Source: JAJCYL01 sp965206015
GTDB taxonomy: Bacteria > Bacteroidota > Bacteroidia > Cytophagales > Cyclobacteriaceae
Assembly: GCA_965206015.1 (NCBI GenBank)
Contig: CBDBIW010000015.1
Coordinates: forward strand, 558,001-622,000
Direction: 5' to 3'
DNA: 64,000 bases
The notes beneath the pieces are model-generated. The model saw nothing but the letters and a program-made list of their open reading frames with translations, ran no database searches and was not told where the DNA came from. How positions within the stretch are numbered: the stretch's first letter is position 1; each line of letters opens with the position of its first letter. Positions 42,355 through 52,008 of the stretch are shown piece by piece. Both the position numbers and the translations under genes were made by a program.

Positions 42355-45033
42355 TTATCTTATTTGCTGACCAATAGAGAAATGTATTTGAGCTCCCGAC
42401 TTATCATTGGTATTTGGAAGGACATCAAACCCATATCCCCAATCAATACCCAGCAAACCAAATGCCGGCATGAAAATTCTCGCACCAATTCCAGCCGATT
42501 TTAAAAGGTTAAAGCTATTAAATTGTTTAAAATCATTCCAATTATTTCCTGCTTCCAAGAAAGTTAATAAGTAAATGGTTGCAGATGGATTTAGAGATGC
42601 AGGAAATCTCAATTCCATCACAAACTTGTTAAATACAGTGCCACCCCTGACCCCTGATTTTGAATCTAAAGGCACAACGGAGTTATTTTCATATCCCCTC
42701 AGTGCTACAACGTCGTTACCTATCAGAAAATTTTGTCCTGACAAACCATCACCACCTAACCAAAATCTTTCAAATGGTCCAATGCCTGGTTTGTCCGTGT
42801 AACTACCAATAAATCCAAAATGAGCTCTAGTCTGCAAAACAAGGTTTCCAATAATCTGGATATGATATTTAGCATCAACTAACCATTTATGAAACTCAAC
42901 TAGTTCAAATCTTTCTGCGTTGTCGAATGTTGCGTAGTCAACATCTCTGAATAGTGAATAGGGTGGAGTAAATGATGCGCTTAGAGAAATTTGAGATCCT
43001 GATCTTGGGTACATCGGATTATCGATACTATTCCTTGCGATTGTTGTATTGAAAGTGAAATTATTAGCAACTCCATTTGAGAATCCCAGTGAGGTTCCAT
43101 AGTTGAAAACTCTGTATTGAACTAAGGATAAAGAGTTCGATACGGTAAAGAAGTCATCAGGCCACCTCACTCTTCTACCAAGAGTAACGGAGATGTTTGA
43201 GACTTTCAATGAACCCTGAGTCTCATCCGTGTTGAAAGTAAAAGATCCCGGATTGCGACCAAATAGTCGTTGAACGGAGTAGCTGTAGCTTACTCCGAAG
43301 GAGTTTGGTTTTTTCCCACCCAGCCATGGCTCTACAAAAGATGCAGAATAACTTTGGAAACGACGGCCATTGGCTTGGGCTCGAACTGAGAATCTTTGCC
43401 CGTCACCAATTGGCAGCGGTCTCCAGCTCTTAAAATTAGTAATATTTCTTGCCGAGAAGTTATTGAATGTAAGGCCCAGAGTTCCGATGAATCCCAACTG
43501 GCCACCAAAGCCACCTGAAAGCTCCACCTGGTCGCTAGGGCGCTCTTCAAGAGACCACTCAATATCCACAGTTTCATCAGCAGGATTTGGGATTGGCTGG
43601 GGAGTTACTTTTTCCGGGTCGAAATAACCAAGCTGAGAAAGTTCTCTTTGCGTTCGAATGATATTGGCTCTGCTAAATTTTTGCCCGGGAAGTGTCCTAA
43701 GTTCTCGCAGGATTACGTGATCATTGGTTCTGTCATTACCGGAGATGATTATCTTGTTGATTGTGGCTTGAGCTCCTTCATATATTCGCATTTCAACATC
43801 TATTGAGTCTCCGTCCACATTGACCTCCATTGGCTGCACATTAAAGAAAAGATACCCATGATCCATGTAAAGAGAACTAATGTCAGGACCACTAGGGTTA
43901 AAGTTGAGTTTCTTATTAATCAATTCAAGGTCATAGACATCACCTTTCCGAACACCCAAAACGGCATCTAACTGCTCATTAGTATAAATATAATTTCCTG
44001 TCCAAATGACATTTTTGAAATAATAGCGCTGGCCTTCATCTACACTCAAATCAATATTTACTCTCCTTTTGTCGTAAGAATAAACAGTGTCTGAGAGCAC
44101 TTCGGCATCTCGATAACCCTTAGCCTTATAATAGTCGACCAACAGCACTTTATCCTCATCATATTTGTCCTTTACGAATTTGGAAGATTTGAAAACATTA
44201 AGCTTTATCTGGTCATTGAGAAAAGCCATAACATCCTTTTTGTTATAGGTTATGGTTGAGTCAAAGAAGCTTTTGACTTGTTGAGGTCTAAAGATGTTGA
44301 AGAATTCATTGAATATTGTTCTAGTGAGAGAAATTCTGACATGTTCATTGGTCGATTTCATCTTATTCTTTAACCTGGTCCCAGTGATATTTTCGTCACC
44401 GGTAAAGCTCATTTTGTAAATCTTAGTCTTGTACCCCTTATCAATGTCAATATCCAGGAGTACACTATTTCTAACTATGGTATCTTTTTTTTGAACAATA
44501 TCAACGTGAGCATTTAGAAATCCCTTTTCATAGAAGAACTTCTTGATTGTGAGTTGAGCGTTTTTCATAATTGCATCAGTTACAATCCTACCTCTAATAA
44601 GATCAATTTTTTCCCTAATTTCCTTCTCCTGACCATTTCCTACCCCACTTATTTCGAATTTTCTAAGTCTAGGGCGTTCTGTTAGTTCTATAACCAAGTA
44701 GACGTTATTACTAGCGACACTATCAATCCTTATACTTACATCTCCGATAATCCCTTGTTTCCACAGATTTTTTATAGCCGTTGTAATGTATTCACCGGGT
44801 ATTCTTATTTTATCACCAACACCCAACCCAGCCAGGGATATAAGTGCATTTTGGTCTAGGAACTCAGCACCTTCCACTTTGATTTCAGCAATTTCATATT
44901 CCTTAGGATTGGAATAATTGATTTCGATTTGGCCTGAAGTATTATTATCCCCCCGGGGAAATCTTACTTGCCCCATACCAGTTTGACTAATTGAATAAAA
45001 TAAAGAAATTACAATAATAAATTTCAATCTCAT
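42355..45033 (-). CDS. bamA: Outer-membrane protein assembly factor BamA
   Basis: The central barrel of the BAM machine that inserts outer-membrane proteins. It has 892 residues, with signal peptide MRLKFIIVISLFYSISQTGM. POTRA-type domains occupy about residues 50-480 (EIAEIKVEGAEFLDQNALIS, YKTKIYKMSFTGDENITGTR, YYFKNVIWTGNYIYTNEQLD, ATINKIIISGNDRTNDHVIL). The C-terminal 16-stranded barrel follows, with FERFWLGGDGLSGQNF near residue 750 and VALRGYENNSV as the loop-6 motif (RGY variant of VRGF). Length is in the Bacteroidota range. It lies between uppS and ompH. Confidence 0.95.
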   Translation of the reverse strand: MRLKFIIVISLFYSISQTGMGQVRFPRGDNNTSGQIEINYSNPKEYEIAEIKVEGAEFLDQNALISLAGLGVGDKIRIPGEYITTAIKNLWKQGIIGDVSIRIDSVASNNVYLVIELTERPRLRKFEISGVGNGQEKEIREKIDLIRGRIVTDAIMKNAQLTIKKFFYEKGFLNAHVDIVQKKDTIVRNSVLLDIDIDKGYKTKIYKMSFTGDENITGTRLKNKMKSTNEHVRISLTRTIFNEFFNIFRPQQVKSFFDSTITYNKKDVMAFLNDQIKLNVFKSSKFVKDKYDEDKVLLVDYYKAKGYRDAEVLSDTVYSYDKRRVNIDLSVDEGQRYYFKNVIWTGNYIYTNEQLDAVLGVRKGDVYDLELINKKLNFNPSGPDISSLYMDHGYLFFNVQPMEVNVDGDSIDVEMRIYEGAQATINKIIISGNDRTNDHVILRELRTLPGQKFSRANIIRTQRELSQLGYFDPEKVTPQPIPNPADETVDIEWSLEERPSDQVELSGGFGGQLGFIGTLGLTFNNFSARNITNFKSWRPLPIGDGQRFSVRAQANGRRFQSYSASFVEPWLGGKKPNSFGVSYSYSVQRLFGRNPGSFTFNTDETQGSLKVSNISVTLGRRVRWPDDFFTVSNSLSLVQYRVFNYGTSLGFSNGVANNFTFNTTIARNSIDNPMYPRSGSQISLSASFTPPYSLFRDVDYATFDNAERFELVEFHKWLVDAKYHIQIIGNLVLQTRAHFGFIGSYTDKPGIGPFERFWLGGDGLSGQNFLIGNDVVALRGYENNSVVPLDSKSGVRGGTVFNKFVMELRFPASLNPSATIYLLTFLEAGNNWNDFKQFNSFNLLKSAGIGARIFMPAFGLLGIDWGYGFDVLPNTNDKSGAQIHFSIGQQIR

Positions 45034-45083
45034 CCTCTGCTACCTGTGTTTTAACCTGTTCACTCTATGTTTTAACCTGTTCA

Positions 45084-45803
45084 CTAAGTTCTGCCAAATC
45101 TTCTTTCACGCTGCTGAAAAGATGCAATGGCGTCAATAAGATTTTCTTTTCTAAAATCCGGCCACAAAATACTGGTGATATAGATTTCAGTATATGCCAG
45201 TTCCCAAAGCAGGAAATTACTAATACGCATTTCTCCACTAGTCCTTATTAACAATTCCGGATCAGGGTTCCCCGAAGTACCGAGATTTTTACTTATCGTT
45301 TCTTCAGTAATTTCCTCAGGTGTGATCTCACCTTTTACTACCTGATTTGCTATTTTATTCACAGCATTTCTCAGATCCGACCTGCCACTATAATTCAAAG
45401 CAAGCACCAATTCCATCCCGTCATTATCCATGGTGGCATTTATCGCCGATTGTAGTTCCATTTGACAGTTGGATGGTAAGGACTCCGGATTTCCGATGGT
45501 AGAAAGACGGACATTATTCTTAAACAAATTTTCAAGCTCTTTCTTAATTGTTGAGACCAAAAGGGTCATTAAACCCTCTACTTCCAATTTTGGACGGTAC
45601 CAATTTTCCGTCGAAAACGCATATAGTGTAAGGTGTTCTATACCCAGTTCTGCACAACCCTCTGTAACATCTCTCACCGCTTGAACAGCATTTTGATGAC
45701 CGAATATTCTTGATGCTCCTCTCTTTTTTGCCCACCTGCCATTGCCGTCCATTATTACTGCAATGTGTTGGGGTAAATTGTTTAAGTCAAGTTTATGGTC
45801 CAT
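45084..45803 (-). CDS. uppS: Undecaprenyl diphosphate synthase
   Basis: A cis-prenyltransferase that makes the lipid carrier for peptidoglycan and glycans. I start at ATG 45801-45803 (MDHKLDLNNLPQHIAVIMDG), preceded by AGGAAAAGG, giving 239 residues; the ATG at 45875 adds 24 residues without family similarity. Motif I is HIAVIMDGNGRWAKKRG with the catalytic Asp. GCAELGIEHLTLYAFSTENW is motif II-III, and the end RTSGEMRISNFLLWELAYTE, then ILWPDFRKENL, is complete. Upstream of bamA with a 50-base gap, a conserved order in Bacteroidota. Confidence 0.95.
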   Translation of the reverse strand: MDHKLDLNNLPQHIAVIMDGNGRWAKKRGASRIFGHQNAVQAVRDVTEGCAELGIEHLTLYAFSTENWYRPKLEVEGLMTLLVSTIKKELENLFKNNVRLSTIGNPESLPSNCQMELQSAINATMDNDGMELVLALNYSGRSDLRNAVNKIANQVVKGEITPEEITEETISKNLGTSGNPDPELLIRTSGEMRISNFLLWELAYTEIYITSILWPDFRKENLIDAIASFQQRERRFGRT

Positions 45804-45934
45804 TCCTTTTCCTGGAGCGAATTTTTCAGTTTGCAAAGTTGCCACTTTTTTTACCTTAAATAAAACTTCGGCCATTTATAAGGATAGGGAAAGTCAATAA
45901 ATAGTAAAAATGCAAGAAGAAGGTAATTGGTTGG

Positions 45935-46693
45935 TTAGTAGGATCTTATTTTGCTCCTCATGATAGATTGATTTGGAATATATTGGAAAGGGCAAGGAAT
46001 GTTGTAAAAGATATAGCTTAACGAAATTCCGAAAAAGTAGTACCAATCATCGTCAGTGGGGCTTCCAAATTGGAAGTTTTTGTTGTTCACATCTCCTCCA
46101 GAGATACCGTCAAGCAAGTCAAAAAAGGTTTTCCTTGCTCCTATTTCGAACCCTGCACTAAACTTTTTGCCAACCAGGTGTTTGAAACCAATGCCAATGG
46201 GGATTACTGGCTGTATCTCGTTGAAATCTTCATCTGTATCAACGCCAGAAAATCGAGCAAAACCAAAACCAGCAAAGAAGTATGGTGACCACTTTATTGG
46301 AGACTTATCATGTTTGTAGTCAAGGAAGTTGTATTCGAAGGTAATGGCACCTTCCATCACCATAGCTGAAAATGATGCATCCCGCAGGTCTGCCAAAGGG
46401 TCAATAGGATTGCTATCGTCACCTGCTATTTTGCCAATAGTTAATGACACTCTCGTACTAACGACGTTACTAAAATTAAATTTATAAAATCCGAAGAGTC
46501 CCGGCCTGATGTGTTTGAAGTTATAGCCTCGAACAAGGTCACCAGCATAATTAACGCCACCAATACCTCCACCTAATTCAATTGCTTGTGCGGATAATTG
46601 AGAAGAAAGGAAATAAAATGGGACTAGATATAGAAGTATTTTCCATTGACCTGATTTTTTATTAATAGTTGTAAACGCTCCCCTAAAACCCAT
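45935..46693 (-). CDS. DUF6089 outer-membrane beta-barrel protein
   Basis: A 252-residue exported barrel-like protein with a hydrophobic leader (WKILLYLVPFYFLSSQLSAQ). Mature AIELGGGIGGVNYAGDLVRG and IRPGLFGFYKFNFSNVVSTR are the opening strands. ARFSGVDTDEDF..., IPIGIGFKHLVGKKFSAGFE and GARKTFFDLLDGISG are the family blocks. WYYFFGISLSYIFYNIPCPF closes. This family sits between nadK and uppS in many Bacteroidota; its job is unknown, but an envelope role beside BamA is likely. Confidence 0.85.
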   Translation of the reverse strand: MGFRGAFTTINKKSGQWKILLYLVPFYFLSSQLSAQAIELGGGIGGVNYAGDLVRGYNFKHIRPGLFGFYKFNFSNVVSTRVSLTIGKIAGDDSNPIDPLADLRDASFSAMVMEGAITFEYNFLDYKHDKSPIKWSPYFFAGFGFARFSGVDTDEDFNEIQPVIPIGIGFKHLVGKKFSAGFEIGARKTFFDLLDGISGGDVNNKNFQFGSPTDDDWYYFFGISLSYIFYNIPCPFQYIPNQSIMRSKIRSY

Positions 46694-46793
46694 TACTTAA
46701 ACTTACCCCTGCTAATTTTCTTACTCTTTGGATAGTATATAATCTGGTCCTCTATTGTAGGTAATGCCATCGTTTCCTGGAAATGTACCTGCA

Positions 46794-47702
46794 TTATAAA
46801 AAATTAGCATCTCTTGTTTTGCCAGACAGTGCCGAGGTTGCTTCACTTCCACGATCAGTGAGTGAACGAGCCAGCTCGCTGTCTAATGAGCCTAAATCGA
46901 CGTATCGGCCCCCTACACCGTCTATATAGTCAAAAAATAATTGCCTTAATCCAAACTCAAGATGAGCATCCAGATTTTCGGTCAATCTAAATTTCACGCC
47001 GAATCCAGTCGGAATTGCGAGTTGAATTTTGCCATGTTTTTCTGGAAGGCTATCAATACCTAAATTTTGACCCTCTGTTCCAAGATTTCTCCAACTCGCT
47101 TTCCTGCCAGCGTTTGCAAATGGATTGCCTAATAAATCTGTGGCTGGAACGACAGCTTGAGGATCATGAGAGAATACTGCCAAACCAACAAAAATATAAG
47201 GGTTAATAGGACAACGAAAATTTACACCGCTTCGATTAGCGAATAAATCAAATTCGAATCCCAAGCTAAATTCTTTGATTGAATTTTCGAAATGCAAGTT
47301 TCGTTGATAACGACCAAGGCTAGTTCCCTCTTCAGGGTCGGCTGTGTCTAAATCATTGCCTGTGATTTTACCAATATTGAATCCTGCGCGCATTGGGGTG
47401 TGAGCGTGGAACTTTCTACCGACAACGACACCACAACCTGGGCGTGTGAAACCAATATCTGTAGTTGATTTTTTTGGAGCTGGAGCAATATTTCCAAAAT
47501 AGTTCATCGCATTGGTACTAACTCCAAAAAAGACGCTTTTGGTTGCAGGTCTAAGATCATTTACGCATCCACCATGATAGTGGGTTAATTTGTGCTCACC
47601 AACTGACGATCTTTTATACCGTCTTTTTTCTGCGTAGACGTCGCTACACACGATCAAAATAAAAAAGACAGCTACAAATTTTAAAATAATACCCCTGTTC
47701 AT
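46794..47702 (-). CDS. DUF6089-like outer-membrane protein, possibly 3'-truncated
   Basis: A 302-residue protein with signal peptide (ILKFVAVFFILIVCSDVYA), a His-containing loop HKLTHYHGGC, and barrel strands that parallel its neighbour: SVFFGVSTNAMNYFGNIAP, MRAGFNIGKITGNDLDTADP, NPYIFVGLAVFSHDP, IPTGFGVKFRLTENLDAHLE and FGLRQLFFDYIDGVGGRYVD. The final barrel strand seen in the neighbour (an YFFGISLSYIF-type end) is missing: the frame stops after SGKTRDANFL. The other frame continues with NAGTFPGNDGITYNRG, so a one-base shift near 46800 is possible. It follows nadK by 73 bases. Confidence 0.75.
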   Translation of the reverse strand: MNRGIILKFVAVFFILIVCSDVYAEKRRYKRSSVGEHKLTHYHGGCVNDLRPATKSVFFGVSTNAMNYFGNIAPAPKKSTTDIGFTRPGCGVVVGRKFHAHTPMRAGFNIGKITGNDLDTADPEEGTSLGRYQRNLHFENSIKEFSLGFEFDLFANRSGVNFRCPINPYIFVGLAVFSHDPQAVVPATDLLGNPFANAGRKASWRNLGTEGQNLGIDSLPEKHGKIQLAIPTGFGVKFRLTENLDAHLEFGLRQLFFDYIDGVGGRYVDLGSLDSELARSLTDRGSEATSALSGKTRDANFL

Positions 47703-47775
47703 TACCGAATATTCTAATTAAGACAATGCCGGTTTTCCTGTAATTTACAAATAAAGATGTTTTTCTTGGAAGAAT

Positions 47776-48651
47776 TCAATTTCGGACATCAAAACCCCAG
47801 TTTAACTTGTTCCGAAGAGTCTCCACAAATGAGAAACCACGGAGTTTAACCAGTTTTGCTGTAAACGACTCTTTAATTACCGTCATTATAACGGATGAAT
47901 CAACAGTTTCTGATCTACTGTCTAAAGAAGTTAAGAAATTTGTCCCCCGACTGTCTACTTCAATTCGGATTACACTAGAATCAGAAACGACCATTGGTCG
48001 AATATTAAGGTTATGCGGGTTAATCGGAGTAATTAAGAAGTTCTTGGATTGAGGCAGTATTACTGGCCCACCACAACTTAGGGAGTAGCCCGTAGATCCC
48101 GTGGGAGTGGAGATCATCAGCCCGTCGGCCCAATAGGTATTCAGGAATTGATCATCAATGAAGCAATTGACTTTTATCATGGACGAAGAGTCCTTTTTAA
48201 TTACGGCCACTTCGTTTAGGGCAAAATTGAGATTGTCAAAAAGACTTTCCTTTGTTTCAAGTCTCAACAGAGATCTTTCATCTATGGTTAAATCCTCTTT
48301 AAAAAGGGTTTCCATCGCACTCTCGATGTCTTTCTTTGCGATAGTTGCTAAGAAACCCAGCCGACCCGTATTTATTCCTAAAATCGGAATTGGCAATTCT
48401 TGTACTTGTGTAACGGTATCCAGGAACGTACCATCTCCACCGATAGAAAAAATATAATTAGGGGTCTCAGTTAAACTTAGCTGAGTATAGGTTTTGGATT
48501 TATCTAAATTTAAGGGAGACTTATTGATGATTTTTGCGAATGCAGAAGAGTAGATAATATCTATCTTCCTCTTTCCTAATTCATCTATTATTTGCTGAAT
48601 ATATGGGATAGATTCATCGATAAATGCTTTCCCGTGAAGAGCTATCCTCAT
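47776..48651 (-). CDS. nadK: NAD kinase
   Basis: Makes NADP from NAD and ATP. The protein has 291 residues. The GGDGT nucleotide motif is in FSIGGDGTFLDTVTQVQ, ILGINTGRLGFLATI follows, the NE motif is NFALNEVAVIKKDSSSM, and the conserved glycine-rich block is LMISTPTGSTGYSLSCGGPV. RIEVDSRGTNFLTSLDSR near the C terminus is also typical. It lies 19 bases after the CBS protein gene, in the run that leads to uppS and bamA. Confidence 0.95.
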   Translation of the reverse strand: MRIALHGKAFIDESIPYIQQIIDELGKRKIDIIYSSAFAKIINKSPLNLDKSKTYTQLSLTETPNYIFSIGGDGTFLDTVTQVQELPIPILGINTGRLGFLATIAKKDIESAMETLFKEDLTIDERSLLRLETKESLFDNLNFALNEVAVIKKDSSSMIKVNCFIDDQFLNTYWADGLMISTPTGSTGYSLSCGGPVILPQSKNFLITPINPHNLNIRPMVVSDSSVIRIEVDSRGTNFLTSLDSRSETVDSSVIMTVIKESFTAKLVKLRGFSFVETLRNKLNWGFDVRN

Positions 48652-48670
48652 AACTTAAACGATTGAGTGT

Positions 48671-49330
48671 TTAAATTTTTAAATAATTCATCAGTAGATC
48701 AAGCCGCTCTTGGTCTACTGAACCAGCTATTCCCCTGTTATGGGCTTCAACATTGTAGTCAAACCGGCGAAGTGTGGCCATGATGCTTTCAATAGCTTCA
48801 GTGTTTAGCTTCAGTGTTAATGAAATCATTTCTGGATTGTGGATGTCATCACTGACATATGAACTTAAAATCCTGGCGTTTTCAGATTCAATCAGCCTGC
48901 TAATCTCTGATAAGGAGTAGTCTATTTGCCTGAGTGATATTGCAATAATGCCCCCAGGGTAATTGACTGAAGAAGTTTGTGCAAATGCTTCAATAACATC
49001 TTGTACAGATATAACTCCAAGGTACTCTAGCTCATTCGTAACTGCTACGAGACCGCTACTATTTTCATAGGCGGACCGGACCACATCGTAATAATGTTGA
49101 TTTTCATTGACGATACACTGCTGTCCGTCAAGTTCATAGTCCTTAACATTGCCATAAACTTTTTTGAGGTTGAGCACCGTATCTTCACGAATAAAACCTT
49201 TGAAAATCTTTTGGTCCAATACTGGAAGTTGATTGACATGCAGTTCTTCCATCCAACGAATTGCTTTGGAGATTTCATCCTCCGGCATCAGAGGCGGAAT
49301 CATATAGTTTATAAGATTCTTGGCTATCAT
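48671..49330 (-). CDS. CBS-domain protein
   Basis: A 219-residue protein with a CBS pair in the first 130 residues (MEELHVNQLPVLDQKIFKGF and SSGLVAVTNELEYLGVISVQ, the latter with the usual GVIS strand end). The C-terminal part (GGIIAISLRQIDYSLSEISR and MISLTLKLNTEAIESIMATL) has an ACT-like alternation. CBS pairs bind adenine nucleotides, so a regulatory role is likely. Its start overlaps the end of the alpha/beta hydrolase by 4 bases (ATGA), and nadK follows closely. The order CBS-nadK-DUF6089-uppS-bamA recurs in Bacteroidota. Confidence 0.85.
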   Translation of the reverse strand: MIAKNLINYMIPPLMPEDEISKAIRWMEELHVNQLPVLDQKIFKGFIREDTVLNLKKVYGNVKDYELDGQQCIVNENQHYYDVVRSAYENSSGLVAVTNELEYLGVISVQDVIEAFAQTSSVNYPGGIIAISLRQIDYSLSEISRLIESENARILSSYVSDDIHNPEMISLTLKLNTEAIESIMATLRRFDYNVEAHNRGIAGSVDQERLDLLMNYLKI

Positions 49331-50091
49331 GTTGCTGCGCTTTTTAAAAAATCTTCCAATATTCTGTTGAATTTTTCAGGATGCTCCATCATAGGAGCAT
49401 GACAACATTTGTCGATGAATCTCAGCTTAGTATTCGGAATTAATCTATCGAATTCGTGAGCCACCATAGGTGGTGTAATTGTATCATTTAATCCCCAAAT
49501 AAGCAAAGTCGGCTGCTTAATTTTCACGATTTCGGTCGCCATATTATGTCTTTGTGCGGATTTGGCAATGGCTACGATTCGTAAGCATTTGGGTATATTT
49601 TTAGTGATTTCAAAAATTTCTTCTATGTAATCTTCATGAATAATGTTGGGATCGTAAAAGGTGTACTGAACACGTTCCTTTATGTAGTTATAATTACCTC
49701 TTTTGGGAAATGAGCCTCCCATTGAATTTTCAAACAACCCCGAACTGCCAGTTAGGATCAATTTCTGAACCTTTTGAGGCTCCTCCAGAGTATAAATCAA
49801 AGCCAGGTGACCTCCCAAAGAATTGCCAAGCAGGGTCAGTTGGTTCAAGTTCTTCAGCTTAATAAACTGCTTAATGTGTTCTACCAATACATCAAGTCCT
49901 GCCTCTCTTACGGGCATTTCATAAATTGGCAACATGGGTATAACGACATGATATTGCTTAGAGAAGTGTTCAACAACACTGCCCCAGTTACTCAGAGCTC
50001 CAAATAATCCATGCAATAGCAACAGAACATCCCCTGACCCTTCGTCTATATATTGGAAACCGCTATCTTCTTTTATTTCAATTCTGCTCAT
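49327..50091 (-). CDS. Alpha/beta fold hydrolase
   Basis: A 254-residue serine hydrolase. LLLLHGLFGALSNWGSVVEH has the HG oxyanion start, LTLLGNSLGGHLALIYTLEE is the nucleophile elbow (GNSLGG), PTLLIWGLNDTITPPMVAHE carries the acid, and FIDKCCHAPMMEHPEKFNRI the catalytic His. It resembles esterases and haloperoxidase-like hydrolases; the substrate is unknown. Its last four bases are shared with the start of the CBS gene, so the two are translationally coupled. cvpA lies 65 bases upstream. Confidence 0.9.
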   Translation of the reverse strand: MSRIEIKEDSGFQYIDEGSGDVLLLLHGLFGALSNWGSVVEHFSKQYHVVIPMLPIYEMPVREAGLDVLVEHIKQFIKLKNLNQLTLLGNSLGGHLALIYTLEEPQKVQKLILTGSSGLFENSMGGSFPKRGNYNYIKERVQYTFYDPNIIHEDYIEEIFEITKNIPKCLRIVAIAKSAQRHNMATEIVKIKQPTLLIWGLNDTITPPMVAHEFDRLIPNTKLRFIDKCCHAPMMEHPEKFNRILEDFLKSAAT

Positions 50092-50156
50092 GGAAAACTC
50101 TCCAAATCAGTCCTATTATACTACAATCCCTGAAATATCCCTTGTCAATAGGTGTT

Positions 50157-50696
50157 CTATTTAAATAATAACAAAGCTTGCTCATAATCGCTTCCGGAAT
50201 TCAATAAATCCTTGAGTAAAGGAAGTGCAGGTGCTAACGAGTCAAACAAAAGGGGAGCTAGTGTTGCGACAAGTGGGAAGATAGTTGCATCATCAGAGAA
50301 TCTATCCAATGGATAGTTGCCGTATGTTTCCACAATCCAAATCATCAGACTAAGCATTAGGGCCCATTTCAAAAGTCCGGTAATTGCCCCGGTAATGTTA
50401 TCTAAACTTTCCAATAGGGTCATATCGAGTATTGATTTTAAACTTTTACCAATGAGGTTAATGATGATAATTGTAAACAAGAAAATAACAATGAATGAAA
50501 TAATTGGAAGGATGGCGTCATAGCCCTTCACATATTGGCCTAACCAATCAACTCCCCAGTACATTAAATGAAAACCCGCTATGATTGCCAGAAAAAAAGC
50601 AATTATCCCTAATAACTGCATCAGAAGCCCGCTTTTGTATCCTCGGTAGGCCCCAAGACCCAAAAATACCAACAGTACTATGTCAACTGCCTCCAA
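50157..50696 (-). CDS. CvpA family membrane protein
   Basis: A 179-residue inner-membrane protein with four hydrophobic helices. It starts with VDIVLLVFLGLGAYRGYKSG, the CvpA opening, and continues LLMQLLGIIAFFLAIIAGFH, LPIISFIVIFLFTIIIINLI and ITGAITGLLKWALMLSLMIW. CvpA is named for colicin V production, and the family is linked to envelope stress. The start directly follows the yqeY stop at 50697, so they are in one transcript. Confidence 0.9.
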   Translation of the reverse strand: MEAVDIVLLVFLGLGAYRGYKSGLLMQLLGIIAFFLAIIAGFHLMYWGVDWLGQYVKGYDAILPIISFIVIFLFTIIIINLIGKSLKSILDMTLLESLDNITGAITGLLKWALMLSLMIWIVETYGNYPLDRFSDDATIFPLVATLAPLLFDSLAPALPLLKDLLNSGSDYEQALLLFK

Positions 50697-51146
50697 CTAT
50701 CCTAATAATGATTTTACCACGGCCGAAATGGCTTTCCCATCTGCTTTACCAGCAAGTTGTTTAGTGGCTGCGCCCATCACTTTACCCATGTCCTGAGGTC
50801 CTGTTGCTCCAATCTTTTGGATGATTTCTTTGAGTGCAATGCCGATTTCTTTCTCAGATAATTGTTTGGGGAGATAATTGCTGATAACTTCAATTTCGTC
50901 CTTTTCTTTTGCTGCCAGATCATCCCTCTTTTGTTCTTTATAAAGATCATGGGAGTCTTTTCTTTGTTTGACTGCTTTGGTCAGCAATTTCATTTCAACA
51001 TCCTCGCTCAACTCATGTTTGACACCTTTTTCTGTTTCTGCCAGCAGGATCATTGATTTAATTGCTCTTAAGGCTCTTAACTTATCCATTTCTTGGGCCT
51101 TCATTGCTCCTTTGATGTCCTGGTCTATTTTATTTTTTAGACTCAT
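50697..51146 (-). CDS. GatB/YqeY domain protein
   Basis: A 149-residue protein with the YqeY helical domain of the GatB tail: LKNKIDQDIKGAMKAQEMDK, LRALRAIKSMILLAETEKGV and AVKQRKDSHDLYKEQKRDDL. The tail GPQDMGKVMGAATKQLAGKA with DGKAISAVVKSLL is the most typical part. In GatB this domain helps bind tRNA; free YqeY proteins have no settled function. It is the first gene of the minus-strand run that includes cvpA, and it is divergent from pdxJ with 72 bases between the starts. Confidence 0.93.
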   Translation of the reverse strand: MSLKNKIDQDIKGAMKAQEMDKLRALRAIKSMILLAETEKGVKHELSEDVEMKLLTKAVKQRKDSHDLYKEQKRDDLAAKEKDEIEVISNYLPKQLSEKEIGIALKEIIQKIGATGPQDMGKVMGAATKQLAGKADGKAISAVVKSLLG

Positions 51147-51218
51147 GATGCGGTATATAGTTATATTAAATTATTCATTTAAATTTCTGACTCAAAAGTA
51201 ATCATTCAAAAACTCATA

Positions 51219-51932
51219 ATGACGCGACTCAGTGTCAATATTAACAAGATAGCCACGCTGCGAAATGCCAGAGGAGGGAATAATCCGGATGTATTGCAAG
51301 TGGCACGGGATTGCGAACGATTTGGAGCACAAGGAATTACGGTCCACCCAAGGCCTGATGAACGGCATATCAAGTACCAGGATGTTTTCGACCTAAAAGA
51401 GGTAGTCAAGAGCGAGTTTAATATTGAGGGGTATCCCGATAGACGGTTTATCGACCTGGTTCATCATATAGGGTCCACTCAGGTGACATTGGTGCCAGAT
51501 GGTCCCGATGTGGTGACGTCAAATCAAGGTTGGGACACAGTGGCACAAAAGGGTTTTCTAAAAAAAATTATTGAAGATTTGAAAAAATCGGGGGCGAGGA
51601 TATCAATTTTCGTTGACCCAAGCCCTAAAATGATCCAGGGAGCAATGGAGGTTGGGGCTGACAGTGTGGAACTTTATACAGAACCTTATGCCATCAACTA
51701 TCATTTAGATAGGGATAAAGCGATTATGAACTATATTCAATCTGCTAATGAAGCCCTGAAATTAGGTTTAGCTGTTAATGCCGGACATGATCTGGACTTC
51801 CATAATTTAAAATTTCTGAGTCAATCCATTCCAAACCTGGCGGAGGTTTCAATTGGTCATGCATTGGTTTGCGACTCACTTTATTATGGACTGGAAAATA
51901 CTATTCAGATGTATTTAAGGCAACTTGAGTAG
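51219..51932 (+). CDS. pdxJ: Pyridoxine 5'-phosphate synthase
   Basis: Joins 3-amino-2-oxopropyl phosphate and deoxyxylulose phosphate into pyridoxine phosphate. A 237-residue TIM barrel: RLSVNINKIATLRNARGGNN at the N terminus has the substrate Asn and Arg, GITVHPRPDERHIKYQDVF the catalytic His and Glu region, VTLVPDGPDVVTSNQGWDT the proline-rich phosphate loop, ISIFVDPSPKMIQGAMEVGA the mid barrel, and NAGHDLDFHNL the second His. LAEVSIGHALVCDSLYYGLE closes the barrel. With pdxH in the same window this covers two steps of vitamin B6 supply. Confidence 0.96.
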   Translation: MTRLSVNINKIATLRNARGGNNPDVLQVARDCERFGAQGITVHPRPDERHIKYQDVFDLKEVVKSEFNIEGYPDRRFIDLVHHIGSTQVTLVPDGPDVVTSNQGWDTVAQKGFLKKIIEDLKKSGARISIFVDPSPKMIQGAMEVGADSVELYTEPYAINYHLDRDKAIMNYIQSANEALKLGLAVNAGHDLDFHNLKFLSQSIPNLAEVSIGHALVCDSLYYGLENTIQMYLRQLE

Positions 51933-52008
51933 TTCTTTTGCATTACTTCTTTTTAAAGTTTCTGGTTGAAACCCGCATAATTCTGCGATTTTTGTATTTT
52001 ATCTTTCT

